This document shows, in pieces, positions 7,930 to 17,712 of a DNA stretch of 64,000 nucleotides. The position numbers and the translations under genes are program-made. The notes beneath the pieces were generated by a model that worked only from the letters and a program-made list of their open reading frames with translations, had not been told where the DNA came from and searched no databases. Position 1 is the stretch's first letter. Each line of letters opens with the position of its first letter. Source of the DNA: CBFGRV01 sp965651265 (GTDB lineage: Bacteria > Bacteroidota > Rhodothermia > Rhodothermales > VXPQ01); the NCBI GenBank assembly GCA_965651265.1, contig CBFGRV010000009.1, positions 1-64,000 on the forward strand, given 5' to 3'.

Positions 7930-9504
7930 ATGAGATACTTGCTTACTACACTGATTTGCCTCGTGGTGATGTCGATAGCGACCGCACCTGCGTTTGCACA
8001 GGCAGAAGGCGATTACCGGTCGCGCGACTCGGGCGACTGGAGTGATGCCCAGATCTGGGAGCGGTTCAATGGATCGACGTGGGTGGCCGTTGCCACGCCT
8101 CCGACCGGGTCGGAGACGATCACAGTGATGGCGACCGAAGATCGAACGGACTCCGTATTCGTGGATGTGGCAACGACCATTTCGGGCCACCTTGTCCATC
8201 AGGGCATTATTGCAACCGAAGGTAACCTGTCGGTCGGGGACGGTGGCGTCTACGAATATGCCCGCGATGAGGGCAGTATGCCCATTGTGAACTGGGAAGA
8301 GGGATCCACCTTCCTGATCACGGGGGTCACGGCGACCGCGCCGGCAAACAGAAACCAGAACTATTACAACATCACGTTCAACACGCCGGGCCTCCTCTCG
8401 AATCTGAATATGGATCTCGTCGGGGCGACGATTGGCGGCGACATCCACGTCATCGAAACGGGTGTGTCACGTTGGTACCTGACGTCGGCTCTCGCCAACG
8501 ATACATCCATTGTCACCATCCAGGGCGACGTCATTGTTGAAGCGGGTGCCTTCTCAGTGCAGGGAACGAGCAATGCCAATACCACCTTCATCGTGGATCA
8601 CTACGGCGACATCGTCGTGACCGGCGGCAACTTCTCCATCAGCCGCGGATCGCAGGGCGGTGGGACCACGCGCTGGTACCTCCACGGCGGCAACTTATCC
8701 ATGGAGAACGCTACCACGCAGAGCTCGACGGCAACTCCTGGGGGCGCTCGCTTCATCTTCGCAGGAGGCGGCACCCAGATGTTGATGCTGGGTGAGGGCA
8801 ACACCATCACGGCATTACCCATCGAAGTCGCGGCGGGGACCACCCTCGACGTGGGATCCAGCGTGCTCAGCGGAGGCGGTGACTTCGTGGTGCGCGAGGG
8901 GTCGGTGCTTGCGACGGCCAACCCGGGCGGCATCACCGGCATGTTCGATGAGCTCTACGTCGGAGCGGATACCCTCGAGGCCAACTCCAGCTACATGTTC
9001 AACGGTACGGAGGCGCAGGTCACGAGTAACCTGATGCCCACGGTTGTTCAGGACCTCACCATCAACAACGCCGCAGGCGTCGTGCTTTCGCAGGAGACCA
9101 CCATCAACGGCGTGCTCCATCTGGTGGCCGGGGTGTTCGACAACACGATCCCCTTCACACTCGGCGATGGCGCCAGCATCAGCGAGGAAGGCGGAAGCCT
9201 GCTCGTGCCTGTGTCGAATGAGTCGGCCGGTGAGCTTCCCGTGACCTTCTTTGTCGAGCAGAACTACCCGAACCCCTTCAACCCGAGCACCAACATTCGA
9301 TTCGGCCTGCCGTCGCCGGCCGACGTGACGGTTTCGATCTACAACGCGCTTGGACAGAGGGTTCGCACGCTCGCACTGGGCCATAAGCCGGCCGGGGAGC
9401 ACGAATTCTCGTTCCGGGCGGATGGTCTGAGCTCGGGGATGTATCTGTATCGCATCGAAGCCGGCGAATTCATCGCTACCCGGCAGATGGTGCTGCTCGA
9501 GTAG
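7930..9504 (+). CDS. T9SS-sorted surface protein with one copy of the locus-specific repeat module
   Basis: 524 residues. A signal peptide ends at AFAQ (residue 24). An N-terminal GDYRS...GDWSDAQIWE stretch is typical of secreted Bacteroidota adhesin or beta-helix proteins. One module runs from YEYARDEG (residue 108) to about 287 and includes NTPGLLSNLNM and SRGSQGGG. The C-terminal 85 residues form a type-A sorting domain beginning EQNYPNPFNPST. No catalytic motif is visible. Its module and C-terminal half are shared with the next gene. Placement before two pectate lyases suggests polysaccharide binding or scaffold work at the cell surface, which is inference. Confidence 0.75.
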   Translation: MRYLLTTLICLVVMSIATAPAFAQAEGDYRSRDSGDWSDAQIWERFNGSTWVAVATPPTGSETITVMATEDRTDSVFVDVATTISGHLVHQGIIATEGNLSVGDGGVYEYARDEGSMPIVNWEEGSTFLITGVTATAPANRNQNYYNITFNTPGLLSNLNMDLVGATIGGDIHVIETGVSRWYLTSALANDTSIVTIQGDVIVEAGAFSVQGTSNANTTFIVDHYGDIVVTGGNFSISRGSQGGGTTRWYLHGGNLSMENATTQSSTATPGGARFIFAGGGTQMLMLGEGNTITALPIEVAAGTTLDVGSSVLSGGGDFVVREGSVLATANPGGITGMFDELYVGADTLEANSSYMFNGTEAQVTSNLMPTVVQDLTINNAAGVVLSQETTINGVLHLVAGVFDNTIPFTLGDGASISEEGGSLLVPVSNESAGELPVTFFVEQNYPNPFNPSTNIRFGLPSPADVTVSIYNALGQRVRTLALGHKPAGEHEFSFRADGLSSGMYLYRIEAGEFIATRQMVLLE

Positions 9505-9554
9505 GCATCCGAAGCAAAGAATACTCTTCTCATTCACCCAATCCACGAGCCGTC

Positions 9555-12500
9555 ATGAAGCACACACACAAGAAGAGCCTTGGCCTATTCTTACTGGGAT
9601 TCCTACTTGCCACCTCTGCCTTCGCCCAGGAGGAAGGTGACTACCGTTCTGCCGCTGATGGGGACTGGAGCAATGCGGCCACGTGGGAGGTGTTTGAGAG
9701 CAGCGCGTGGGCCGCAGCAGCTGCGGCTCCAAACGGATCGGAGGTCATTACCGTGACGGACTCCGTCTCGGTGGATGTCGCCGTGAGCATCAGTGGAACG
9801 CTGGCCGTCGCAGACGAAGGCTACGTAACCGAGGACGAGGGCGCACTAGAGATCGCCGACGGAGGCGTCTACGAGCATGCCCGCGACGGCGGGCGAATTC
9901 CCACCGCGACGTGGGCATCCGGGTCAACGCTCCTGATCACAGGCGTCACGCAGACCGCGCCGGACAATCGCAACCAGAGCTACCACCACGTGATCTTCAA
10001 CACGCCCGGCCTGCTATCGAACCTGAACATGGCGTTCAACGAGGTCACGATCGGCGGGAACGTCACCGTTCAAAATACGGGGTCGGCTCGATGGTATCTC
10101 ACCTCGGCTTCCGCGCAGGACACCGCGAGAGTGACCATCCTGGGCGATGTCATTGTTGAGGATGGCCAGTTTGCCGTGCAGGGCACGTCGAATGCCATGA
10201 CGGGCTTCGAGGTCCATCATCACGGGAATCTGACCGTGACGGGAGGCAACTTCTCTCTCGCCCGCGGCTCACAGGGTAGCGGAAGCGGCAGCACGATCTG
10301 GTACCTCTACGAGGGCGATTTCATGCTGTCGGATGCGGCGATGCAAAATTCGAATCCCACGCCCGGGCAGGCGGCCATTGTCTTCGCGGCCGGCGGCACA
10401 CAGCAGATGTCCGTTCAGAACGTCGACTATGCCGGCGGAGACATCCATTTTGAGGTGGCCGACAGCACGACGCTCGAGATCGCGGATGGCTTCACCGCGA
10501 ATGGCCAGATCCTCAACCGCGGCGAGATCACGCCGCTTGGCGCGCTCACCTTCCTGGAAGGCGGCGTCTACGTGCACGCGCGGGATGGGGGCACGGTGCC
10601 GACAGCAACGTGGGAGGAGGGCTCGACGGCTCTATTCGCCGGCATCGTGAGCTCGGCTCCGGCTAATAGAGGCCAGGACTACTACCACCTGACTCTCGAC
10701 ACGCCGGACATGTCGTCGAACCTGGATCTGAGCCTGGGCGGCCACACGATCGGCGGTAACCTTAGCGTGCTCAGCTCCGGTTCGTCAAGATGGCGCTTCG
10801 TGGGCGGTAGCGATGCGGAGATCACCATCCAGGGGGATGTCGTCGTGCAGAATGCCTCGCTGGAGACCCAGGGCACCGGCAGCGCGACGACCGTCGTCGT
10901 TCATCACTGGGGCGATGTCGTCGTCGAAAACGGCAACCTTTCGGTGAGCCGCGGATCGCAGGGCGGCGGAACGGGAACGACCCACTGGTTCCTCTACGAG
11001 GGCGACTTCACGATGACGAACGCGGAGTCGCAGAATTCGAATCCTACGCCGGGCAGCGCCCGTTTCGTCTTCGCGAGCGGTGGGACACAGACCCTCACCA
11101 TCGAGGAAGGGGAGAATATCTCCAATCTGTCCATCGAGGTGAGCGACTCGACGACGCTCGATCTGGGTCTCAGCGAGATCGTCGGTAGCGGCATATTCTG
11201 GGCACAGGATGGTGCCACCCTGGCTACGGCCCATCCCGATGGGCTAGCCGGCAATCTGCAGACGTCCGGGGATATCAATCTCGGAACGGCACCGAGCATC
11301 ACGTTCAATGGAACGGAAGGCCAGAGTGCGGGCACGCTCTTCCCCGACACCTTGCAGACCCTCACCATCGCGAATCCGGATTCCGTGGTGCTGGCCGATA
11401 CGAATTATGTATACGTGCTTCACGTCGCCGACACGGGCCGCGTCTTGATTGACGCGACGGGCTCGCTCACGGTGGGGGCAGGCACCGTCGACGGGACCGT
11501 CATCAACGCGGGTGAGCTGATCGCCGAGTCACCGCTCGAATTCAGTGGCAGCGCGACCTACGAGCACGCACGCGATGGCGGCAGCATTCCTGATGGCCTC
11601 TGGGGCGAAGGATCGACGGTGCTGATCACCGGCGTGATGTCGGAAGCCCCCGACAACCGGAACCAGGGTTTCCATCACCTCATCCTCAACACGCCGAATC
11701 AGTCCTCCAACTTGAACATGGCGTTCGATGAGGTGACCATCGGCGGCGATATCCGCGTGGTGAATACAGGCGGGTCTAGATGGTACCTCACGTCGGCCTC
11801 CGCGGAGGATACATCGGTGGTGACCATCATGGGCGATGTCATCGTGGAGGACGGTCAGTTCGCCGTGCAGGGCACGTCCAATGCGTTCACGGTCTTCGAA
11901 GTACATCACTACGGGAATGTGGACGTCACGGGCGGCAATTTCTCGATTGCCCGCGGATCCCAGAGCGGCACGGGGACGACGACGTGGTATCTGCATGCCG
12001 GCAACTTCTCGATGTCGGGTGCACAGACGCAAAACTCGAATCCCGGAAACGCCAGGTTCGTCTTCGCGGCGGCCGATACGCAGATGCTGGCGATTGACCC
12101 CGCCATGCTGGAAGACATCAATCACCTCCCCATCGAGGTGGCCTCGGGGACGACGCTCGACGCCGGCCTCAGCGAGATCGGCGGGTCCGACCTCTTCATC
12201 CTGAACGAGGGCGCAACGCTCGCTACGGCCCACCCCGGCGGCGTGGCCGGCACCATCCAGACGAGCGGCGACGTGATGCTCAGCGACGGAGCGAGCTTCA
12301 TCTTCAATGGTGATGAAGCCCAGGTCACCAGCACGCTGATGCCGACCGTCGTCCACAACCTGACCATCGATAACGAGGCCGGCGTGACGCTCTCACAGGA
12401 AACGACCATAAACGGCACGCTTCGTCTTTTGGCCGGCGTATTCGACAACACGATCCCGTTCACGCTCGGGCCGGAAGGCGAGATCGTGTACGAGGGCGGG

Positions 12501-12809
12501 AGCCTCCTCGATAATGTAGCGGCGGAAGGCGAATCCGAGATCCCGGCGGAGTTCGCCCTCCATCAGAACTATCCGAATCCGTTCAATCCGTCGACGCTCA
12601 TTCGGTACGACATCCGCGAGCCGGTCCATGTGACCATCACACTCTACGATGCGACCGGACGCCGGCTGCGCACGCTCGTCGATGGCCGGCATGCAGCCGG
12701 CAAGTATGAGGTGCAATGGAATGCCGTGGATGAGGCGAGCGGCGTGTACTACTACCAGATTCGGGCGGGCGACTGGACTGCCACCAGGAGTCTATTGCTC
12801 GTGAAGTAA
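9555..12809 (+). CDS. T9SS-sorted surface protein with three copies of the same module
   Basis: 1084 residues; signal peptide ending at AFAQ (residue 25), then the same GDYRS...GDWSNAATWE opening as the preceding paralogue. Three modules begin at Y(E/V)HARDGG, residues 106, 339 and 669, each about 180 residues with ITG or AGI, APxNRxQ, NTPxxxSNL, TIGG, RGSQ and QNSNP landmarks. A sorting domain starts HQNYPNPFNPST at residue 1003. Modules 1 and 3 are closer to each other than to module 2. The protein appears to have grown by internal duplication from a one-module ancestor like its neighbour. No enzyme signature is seen; a repetitive beta-helix or beta-sandwich binding protein is the simplest reading. 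Confidence 0.75.
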   Translation: MKHTHKKSLGLFLLGFLLATSAFAQEEGDYRSAADGDWSNAATWEVFESSAWAAAAAAPNGSEVITVTDSVSVDVAVSISGTLAVADEGYVTEDEGALEIADGGVYEHARDGGRIPTATWASGSTLLITGVTQTAPDNRNQSYHHVIFNTPGLLSNLNMAFNEVTIGGNVTVQNTGSARWYLTSASAQDTARVTILGDVIVEDGQFAVQGTSNAMTGFEVHHHGNLTVTGGNFSLARGSQGSGSGSTIWYLYEGDFMLSDAAMQNSNPTPGQAAIVFAAGGTQQMSVQNVDYAGGDIHFEVADSTTLEIADGFTANGQILNRGEITPLGALTFLEGGVYVHARDGGTVPTATWEEGSTALFAGIVSSAPANRGQDYYHLTLDTPDMSSNLDLSLGGHTIGGNLSVLSSGSSRWRFVGGSDAEITIQGDVVVQNASLETQGTGSATTVVVHHWGDVVVENGNLSVSRGSQGGGTGTTHWFLYEGDFTMTNAESQNSNPTPGSARFVFASGGTQTLTIEEGENISNLSIEVSDSTTLDLGLSEIVGSGIFWAQDGATLATAHPDGLAGNLQTSGDINLGTAPSITFNGTEGQSAGTLFPDTLQTLTIANPDSVVLADTNYVYVLHVADTGRVLIDATGSLTVGAGTVDGTVINAGELIAESPLEFSGSATYEHARDGGSIPDGLWGEGSTVLITGVMSEAPDNRNQGFHHLILNTPNQSSNLNMAFDEVTIGGDIRVVNTGGSRWYLTSASAEDTSVVTIMGDVIVEDGQFAVQGTSNAFTVFEVHHYGNVDVTGGNFSIARGSQSGTGTTTWYLHAGNFSMSGAQTQNSNPGNARFVFAAADTQMLAIDPAMLEDINHLPIEVASGTTLDAGLSEIGGSDLFILNEGATLATAHPGGVAGTIQTSGDVMLSDGASFIFNGDEAQVTSTLMPTVVHNLTIDNEAGVTLSQETTINGTLRLLAGVFDNTIPFTLGPEGEIVYEGGSLLDNVAAEGESEIPAEFALHQNYPNPFNPSTLIRYDIREPVHVTITLYDATGRRLRTLVDGRHAAGKYEVQWNAVDEASGVYYYQIRAGDWTATRSLLLVK
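9870..12095 (+). repeat. Three tandem coding repeats within the sorted protein
   Basis: Diverged coding repeats lie at about 9870-10409, 10569-11102 and 11559-12095, with a fourth related copy in the preceding gene (about 8251-8790). They are recognisable at protein level by the YxHARDGG, NTPxxxSNL, TIGG and RGSQ landmarks, and in places at nucleotide level between copies 1 and 3. Confidence 0.8.
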
Positions 12810-12830
12810 CCGGCACCCTGGACGGGGAGT

Positions 12831-12860
12831 CGCCTGGTGGCCGCCGTCAGCCACCGGGCG
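12831..12860 (+). terminator. Intergenic stem-loop, possible attenuator or processing hairpin
   Basis: CGCCTGGTGGC (12831-12841) pairs with GCCACCGGGCG (12850-12860) through 11 positions, one of them G-U in RNA, around an 8-nt loop. There is no U-run behind it, so it is not a standard intrinsic terminator. It lies between the repeat protein and the PL9 lyase and could stabilise upstream mRNA or reduce read-through. Confidence 0.5.
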
Positions 12861-12893
12861 ATTCCATGCCGTCTACGTCGGCGAGAGGTGTTC

Positions 12894-14969
12894 ATGAAAC
12901 GAAGTGTGCTCTTCCTTTTGCTACTCTTGTTCGCGATGCCCGCCATCGCGCAAGAGGACCCGACCCCGTTGAATGTCTACAACGGCCCCATTCCCGAGGG
13001 TAAGAACGTGTACTTCGTGGCACCCGAGGGAGACGACGAGGCGCCAGGAACGGAGGAGGAGCCGTGGGCGAGTCTCGCCTTTGCCGTCACACAGGTATCG
13101 AGAGGGGAGGTCATCGTAATGCGAGGCGGCATCTATGAACACGACGAGACCATCCGCATCCAGACGCCGAGCGGCTATGTTGGGGAGATGATCACCGTCG
13201 TTGCCTATCCGGGCGAGGTGCCCATCCTGGACTTCTCCTCACAGCCAAAGGTGCGTGACGTGCACGGGATCCGGCTCAACGCCAATTGGTGGCACATCAT
13301 CGGCATCACCCTGCGATATGCCTCGCACAACGGGATCCGCATCGACGGCAGCTACAACATCCTCGAGCAGGTCACGGCCTATGGCAACCACGATACGGGC
13401 ATCCATATGGCCGGTGGGGCATCGCACAACCTGATCAAGAATAGCGACAGCTTCCGAAACTTCAATTACGACCCGGCACGCAACAACAATGCGCCCATCG
13501 GAGGTAACGCCGACGGGTTCAGTGCGAAATTCGAGATAGGACCCGGCAATCGATATGTGGGATGCCGTGCGTGGGAGAATTCCGACGACGGGTGGGATTT
13601 CTGGCAAGCCGCGAACACCATCGTGATCGATAGCAGCTGGGCCTTCGGCAACGGGGATGCCTCGGTGTTCGGCGACCCGGCGGGATTCAATGGGAACGGC
13701 AACGGCTTCAAGCTCGGTGGCAACTTTGTGGTGGCGCCCCACATCGTCCGGCGCTCGATGGCCTTCGATAATTTCGGCACGAGTGGCAACGCCAAGGGAT
13801 TCGATTACAACAACAATTCCGGCGCGATGACCCTCATCCACAACACCGCCTTCAATAATGGGAGGAATTACATCTTTCCGATCAATCCGCCCGAGGGTCA
13901 GCCCGTTTTTCTGAACAACCTGAGCGTCTCGGCGAGCGTCCATGCCCAGTTGCCGTCGTCGGCCATTGTGGCCGGAAATAGCTGGCAGCTTGATGGCGAG
14001 GTGACGGAGAACCTCTTCCTGAGCGTCGATACGGAGTTGGCCAAGGGCCCCCGCAAGGCCGACGGCTCACTCCCCGAGATCGATCTGCTCGTCCCGAAAT
14101 CGGGCACTTATCTGGTGGATGGAGGAGTGCCAATCGGTATGCCTTTCTTCGGCGCGGCGCCCGATGTGGGGGTGTTTGAGGTAGAGGAGGGTGGGTTGAC
14201 CGATCCATGGCTGGATAGGGGCTCGGGTACCGCCATCGCCGAGCTCAGGGTTTTTGACCTGGAGAATGCAGAGGAGTGGACGATCGAGGCGGAGTTGATG
14301 CTCGGTGGTCCTGTCTTTGCCGGTAGCGACGAGATCCTCACATCGCTCCCCGAAGGCCTGACCGTTGATGATTGGATCGTGCCGGCGGCTGCATCACGAA
14401 CGACGAACTATCTGTTCGAGACGGCGAAATTCATCTTGACGGAGGACGCCCACGTCCTCGTCGCCCATGCCGAGGGGATCACGCCGAAGCCGGACTGGCT
14501 GTCTGACTACATCGAGACGGGGGCTGCGCTAACGCTCATGGCTGGCGAGAGCGCTGACCACCAGCTCCGCGTCTACCAGCGCGAAGCCGCCGCCGGCGAC
14601 ACCATCACACTTGGACGCAATTCCATCGACGGACGCCACGACGTGCCGATGTACCTCGTCATGGTGGGTGGCCCGGCAAACGTGGCCGCCGAGCTCGATC
14701 GTCCGATTGCGCACGCATCGCTCGATCCCATCTACCCGAATCCTGTAATCGAGACGGCGACCGTGTCGTTCAGCCTCCCGGTGGGGTCGGATGTGTCCGT
14801 CGTCGTCTACGATGCACTCGGCCGCGAAGTCGCCGCACTGGCCGATGGCTACCACATGGCCGGCAGCCATGCCGTGCGTTGGAACGCAGCCGCATTCTCA
14901 TCGGGCGTCTACTTCTGCCGGCTCCAGGCGGGATCGTTCACGGCCACCAGACCGATCGTGCGGCCGTGA
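12894..14969 (+). CDS. Secreted PL9-family pectate lyase with T9SS sorting domain
   Basis: 691 residues from the ATG at 12894, chosen because it gives a clean signal peptide (MKRSVLFLLL... ending AIAQ, residue 20) with GAGAGG upstream. The right-handed beta-helix carries the PL9 landmarks: D207 in NADGFSAK, D231/D232/D235 in NSDDGWDFW (calcium ligands in Pel9A-type enzymes) and K273 in NGNGFKLGG (the catalytic base position). It should cut polygalacturonate by beta-elimination, giving unsaturated products. The C-terminus (IYPNPVIETATVSF... onward) is a type-A sorting domain, so the enzyme is exported by T9SS and probably anchored on the surface. It overlaps the next gene by 1 bp. Confidence 0.9.
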   Translation: MKRSVLFLLLLLFAMPAIAQEDPTPLNVYNGPIPEGKNVYFVAPEGDDEAPGTEEEPWASLAFAVTQVSRGEVIVMRGGIYEHDETIRIQTPSGYVGEMITVVAYPGEVPILDFSSQPKVRDVHGIRLNANWWHIIGITLRYASHNGIRIDGSYNILEQVTAYGNHDTGIHMAGGASHNLIKNSDSFRNFNYDPARNNNAPIGGNADGFSAKFEIGPGNRYVGCRAWENSDDGWDFWQAANTIVIDSSWAFGNGDASVFGDPAGFNGNGNGFKLGGNFVVAPHIVRRSMAFDNFGTSGNAKGFDYNNNSGAMTLIHNTAFNNGRNYIFPINPPEGQPVFLNNLSVSASVHAQLPSSAIVAGNSWQLDGEVTENLFLSVDTELAKGPRKADGSLPEIDLLVPKSGTYLVDGGVPIGMPFFGAAPDVGVFEVEEGGLTDPWLDRGSGTAIAELRVFDLENAEEWTIEAELMLGGPVFAGSDEILTSLPEGLTVDDWIVPAAASRTTNYLFETAKFILTEDAHVLVAHAEGITPKPDWLSDYIETGAALTLMAGESADHQLRVYQREAAAGDTITLGRNSIDGRHDVPMYLVMVGGPANVAAELDRPIAHASLDPIYPNPVIETATVSFSLPVGSDVSVVVYDALGREVAALADGYHMAGSHAVRWNAAAFSSGVYFCRLQAGSFTATRPIVRP

Positions 14970-16435
14970 TGAGTGTTCGATCATCGTGCCTTGGATGCAC
15001 GGCCGGCCGCGCGGTGCTCATCGCTGCGATGATCGCTGCGGCTACATCCCCTGCTGCCCTAGCCGGCTGCGCCCGTGAGTCCGATGGAGCGCAACCCGGC
15101 GATGCTCTACCCTCCGACAGCGTCCTGGAGCCTGACGGCGCCCGTGGGCTTGACGACATCCACCAATCAGATCGCGTTCCGGCCTTTCCGGGCGCTGAGG
15201 GATTCGGAGCCTTCGCGCGAGGAGGCCGCGGTGGCGACGTGCTCTTCGTGACAAATCTCGACGACTATCAGGCTGACGAATCGCCCATCGAAGGTAGCCT
15301 CAGGTTGGCCATCGAAGCGGAGGGTCCTCGTACCGTGCTGTTCCGTGTCAGCGGGAACATCGACCTGAGCCGCCCTCTGGAGATCACCGAGCCGTATCTC
15401 ACGATCGCCGGACAGAGCGCCCCCGGCGACGGCATCACCCTGAAGAACTACGGGATCGACGTGGCCGCGGATGATGTCGTCATCCGGTATCTCCGGGTGC
15501 GGCCGGGCGACGTTGCCGGCGAGGAGCTCGATGCCATCAACATCCGGTCATCAAGCGTCATTGTCGACCATTGCTCGGCGAGCTGGGCAACCGACGAAAC
15601 GATCAGCGTGATCGGAGACGCCACGAACGTCACCGTTCAGTGGTGCATTATCGCCGAGAGCTTGAACGAATCCGTCCATCGCAAAGGCGAGCACGGCTAC
15701 GGATCCCTGATTTCGACGCCGGGCAATGTCTCCATCCACCACAACATCTACGCGCTGCACAAGAGCCGAAACCCCCGACCGCGCGACGTCACCCTTGATT
15801 TCCGGCACAATCTGATTTACGGATGGGGCGACCGCGCCGGTTACAACGGAGATGATGCCGTGCACATCAACTATGTGGGTAACCTCCTGCTGCCGCTCGA
15901 TTTTAGCCGAAATGATGAGGTGGCCTTCACGGTCGGCGGGCCCGATACCCGGCTGTTCGTAGAAGGCAACGTTCTCCGGAGGCCGGATGGCCACGAACTG
16001 CGCGACTGGGAGCTGATCGTGATGGAGGAGGGGCCTCTGACGGAGGCTCAGAGAGAGCACCTCCGCCGCGAGGACCCGTTCGATGCGCCTCCCGTACAGA
16101 GGCAGCGGGGTGAGGACCTCCTGGCGGTTCTGATGGACAGGGTCGGAGCCACGCGCCCGGCGCGCGACGCCGTTGACCGGCGCATCCTGAAACTCATCCG
16201 CAACGGGGCCGGCGAGATCATCGATTCACAGGCAGAGGTTGGCGGATGGCCTCATCTCGCCTCTGCGTCTCCGCCCGTGGACGCGGATGAGGACGGGATG
16301 CCCGATGCGTGGGAGCTCGAGCACGGCCTGGATCCGAGTGATGGCTCCGATCATGCAGCCGACCTCGACGGCGATGGATACACGAACCTCGAGGAATATC
16401 TGAACCAGACGGATCCCGCCCATGTCGATCGCTGA
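14969..16435 (+). CDS. PL1-family pectate lyase, predicted lipoprotein
   Basis: 488 residues; the ATG overlaps the previous stop (ATGA). The signal region ends in the lipobox LAGC, so it is predicted to be a lipoprotein. The beta-helix begins AFPGAEGFGAFARGGRGG and contains the PL1 landmarks DHCSASWATDE, ESLNES and HKSRNPRPR, the last holding the probable catalytic arginine. Residues near the end (DADEDGMPDAWE and DLDGDGYTNLEEYLN) resemble a calcium-binding dockerin/thrombospondin-type tail often seen on Bacteroidota pectate lyases. It acts on polygalacturonate or long oligomers at the membrane. Unlike its PL9 neighbour it has no sorting domain, so the two lyases probably reach the surface or periplasm by different routes. 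Confidence 0.88.
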   Translation: MSVRSSCLGCTAGRAVLIAAMIAAATSPAALAGCARESDGAQPGDALPSDSVLEPDGARGLDDIHQSDRVPAFPGAEGFGAFARGGRGGDVLFVTNLDDYQADESPIEGSLRLAIEAEGPRTVLFRVSGNIDLSRPLEITEPYLTIAGQSAPGDGITLKNYGIDVAADDVVIRYLRVRPGDVAGEELDAINIRSSSVIVDHCSASWATDETISVIGDATNVTVQWCIIAESLNESVHRKGEHGYGSLISTPGNVSIHHNIYALHKSRNPRPRDVTLDFRHNLIYGWGDRAGYNGDDAVHINYVGNLLLPLDFSRNDEVAFTVGGPDTRLFVEGNVLRRPDGHELRDWELIVMEEGPLTEAQREHLRREDPFDAPPVQRQRGEDLLAVLMDRVGATRPARDAVDRRILKLIRNGAGEIIDSQAEVGGWPHLASASPPVDADEDGMPDAWELEHGLDPSDGSDHAADLDGDGYTNLEEYLNQTDPAHVDR

Positions 16436-17657
16436 ACGCCTTTCGGAACGAATGCGACGCCTGAGGCTGGATACCGCCGCGATACCACTAGTCCTGGCCT
16501 TCCTGCTGTGCGGCTTGACGAGCGCTGCCGCGCAGCCGGCTGCCGACGAGCCGTTGTCCGTCCGGATGGCCGAATCCGTCATGGCGCGGCATCCTGTCGT
16601 GATGGAGCGCTGGCATTACGAGGTCGGATTGATGATGCTGGCGTTTGAGCGACTCTACAAACGAACCGCCGACGAGCGCTACTACGACTACATCCGGCAC
16701 AATATCGACCAGTTCATTCTGCCGGATGGAAGCATTCGCACGTATGATCTGACCGATTACAACCTGGACCAGATAGCCTCTGGAAAGTCGCTCTTCCTGC
16801 TCTACGAGCGCACCGGAGAGCAGCGGTATCGAAGCGCGATGGACACGCTTCGGCGGCAGCTCCGAGAACATCCGCGCACCAGCGAGGGAGGATTCTGGCA
16901 CAAGAAGATCTATCCGCACCAGCTCTGGCTGGATGGCGTCTATATGGCCGGTCCGTTCCTGGCCCGTTACGGGGTAGCGTTCGACGATCCGCAAGCCGTC
17001 GAGGACGTCGTGCACGAGATCCTTCTCGTCGCTCGCTACATGCGCGATCCCGCCACGGGCCTGTACTATCACGGGTGGGATGAATCGCGCGAGCAGGCAT
17101 GGGCGGACTCGATCACGGGGTTATCAGCGAGCTTCTGGGGGCGAGCCATGGGCTGGTACGGGATGGCGCTCGTGGACGTGCTCGATTATCTGCCGGCCAG
17201 GCATCTGGACCGAGGTGAGGTCATCCGCATCCTGCAGCGATTCGCCCAGGCCGTCGCCAGCGTGCAGGATCCGGTGAGCGGCATGTGGTACCAGGTGCTC
17301 GACCAGCCGCAGCGACCCGAGAATTATCTGGAGGCCTCCGCAACAAGTATGTTCATATACACTTTTGCGAAGGGGGTGCGGATGGGGTTCCTCGATCGGC
17401 GCTTCCTCGACCTGGCGCACCGAGGTTTTGACGGCGTGGTGGAGGAGTTCGTCGACGTGCAGGAGGACGGAACGCTGGATCTGCACGGCACAGTCTCCGT
17501 CGGCGGCCTGGGAGGAAAGAATCAGCGGGATGGCTCTTTCGAGTATTACATGAGCGAACCCATTCAAGTAAATGACTACAAGGGAGTTGGAGCCTTTATA
17601 CTTGCCGCCATTGAGCTAGAGCGCGTTGCCGGCGAACGTGCCGCGGAGGGATCGTGA
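16422..17657 (+). CDS. GH105 unsaturated rhamnogalacturonyl/galacturonyl hydrolase
   Basis: 411 residues with a signal peptide ending near AAAQPAADE. Another ATG at 16452 is equally possible and would avoid overlapping the previous gene by 14 bp. The alpha/alpha-barrel signature is clear: FWHKKIYPHQLWLDGVYMAG with D171 as probable acid/hydration residue, LYYHGWDES, and FWGRAMGWYGMALVD. GH105 enzymes remove the unsaturated uronic acid from the end of oligosaccharides made by pectate or rhamnogalacturonan lyases, fitting the two lyases just upstream. Export means cleavage happens in the periplasm or outside. The released unsaturated uronate would need KduI/KduD-type enzymes, not found here. Confidence 0.9.
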   Translation: MSIAERLSERMRRLRLDTAAIPLVLAFLLCGLTSAAAQPAADEPLSVRMAESVMARHPVVMERWHYEVGLMMLAFERLYKRTADERYYDYIRHNIDQFILPDGSIRTYDLTDYNLDQIASGKSLFLLYERTGEQRYRSAMDTLRRQLREHPRTSEGGFWHKKIYPHQLWLDGVYMAGPFLARYGVAFDDPQAVEDVVHEILLVARYMRDPATGLYYHGWDESREQAWADSITGLSASFWGRAMGWYGMALVDVLDYLPARHLDRGEVIRILQRFAQAVASVQDPVSGMWYQVLDQPQRPENYLEASATSMFIYTFAKGVRMGFLDRRFLDLAHRGFDGVVEEFVDVQEDGTLDLHGTVSVGGLGGKNQRDGSFEYYMSEPIQVNDYKGVGAFILAAIELERVAGERAAEGS

Positions 17658-17712
17658 TCGGGTTCGGTGAGCCGCCCTGCTTCCCGACCTCTGCGACGAA
17701 ACTACGCCGGGC

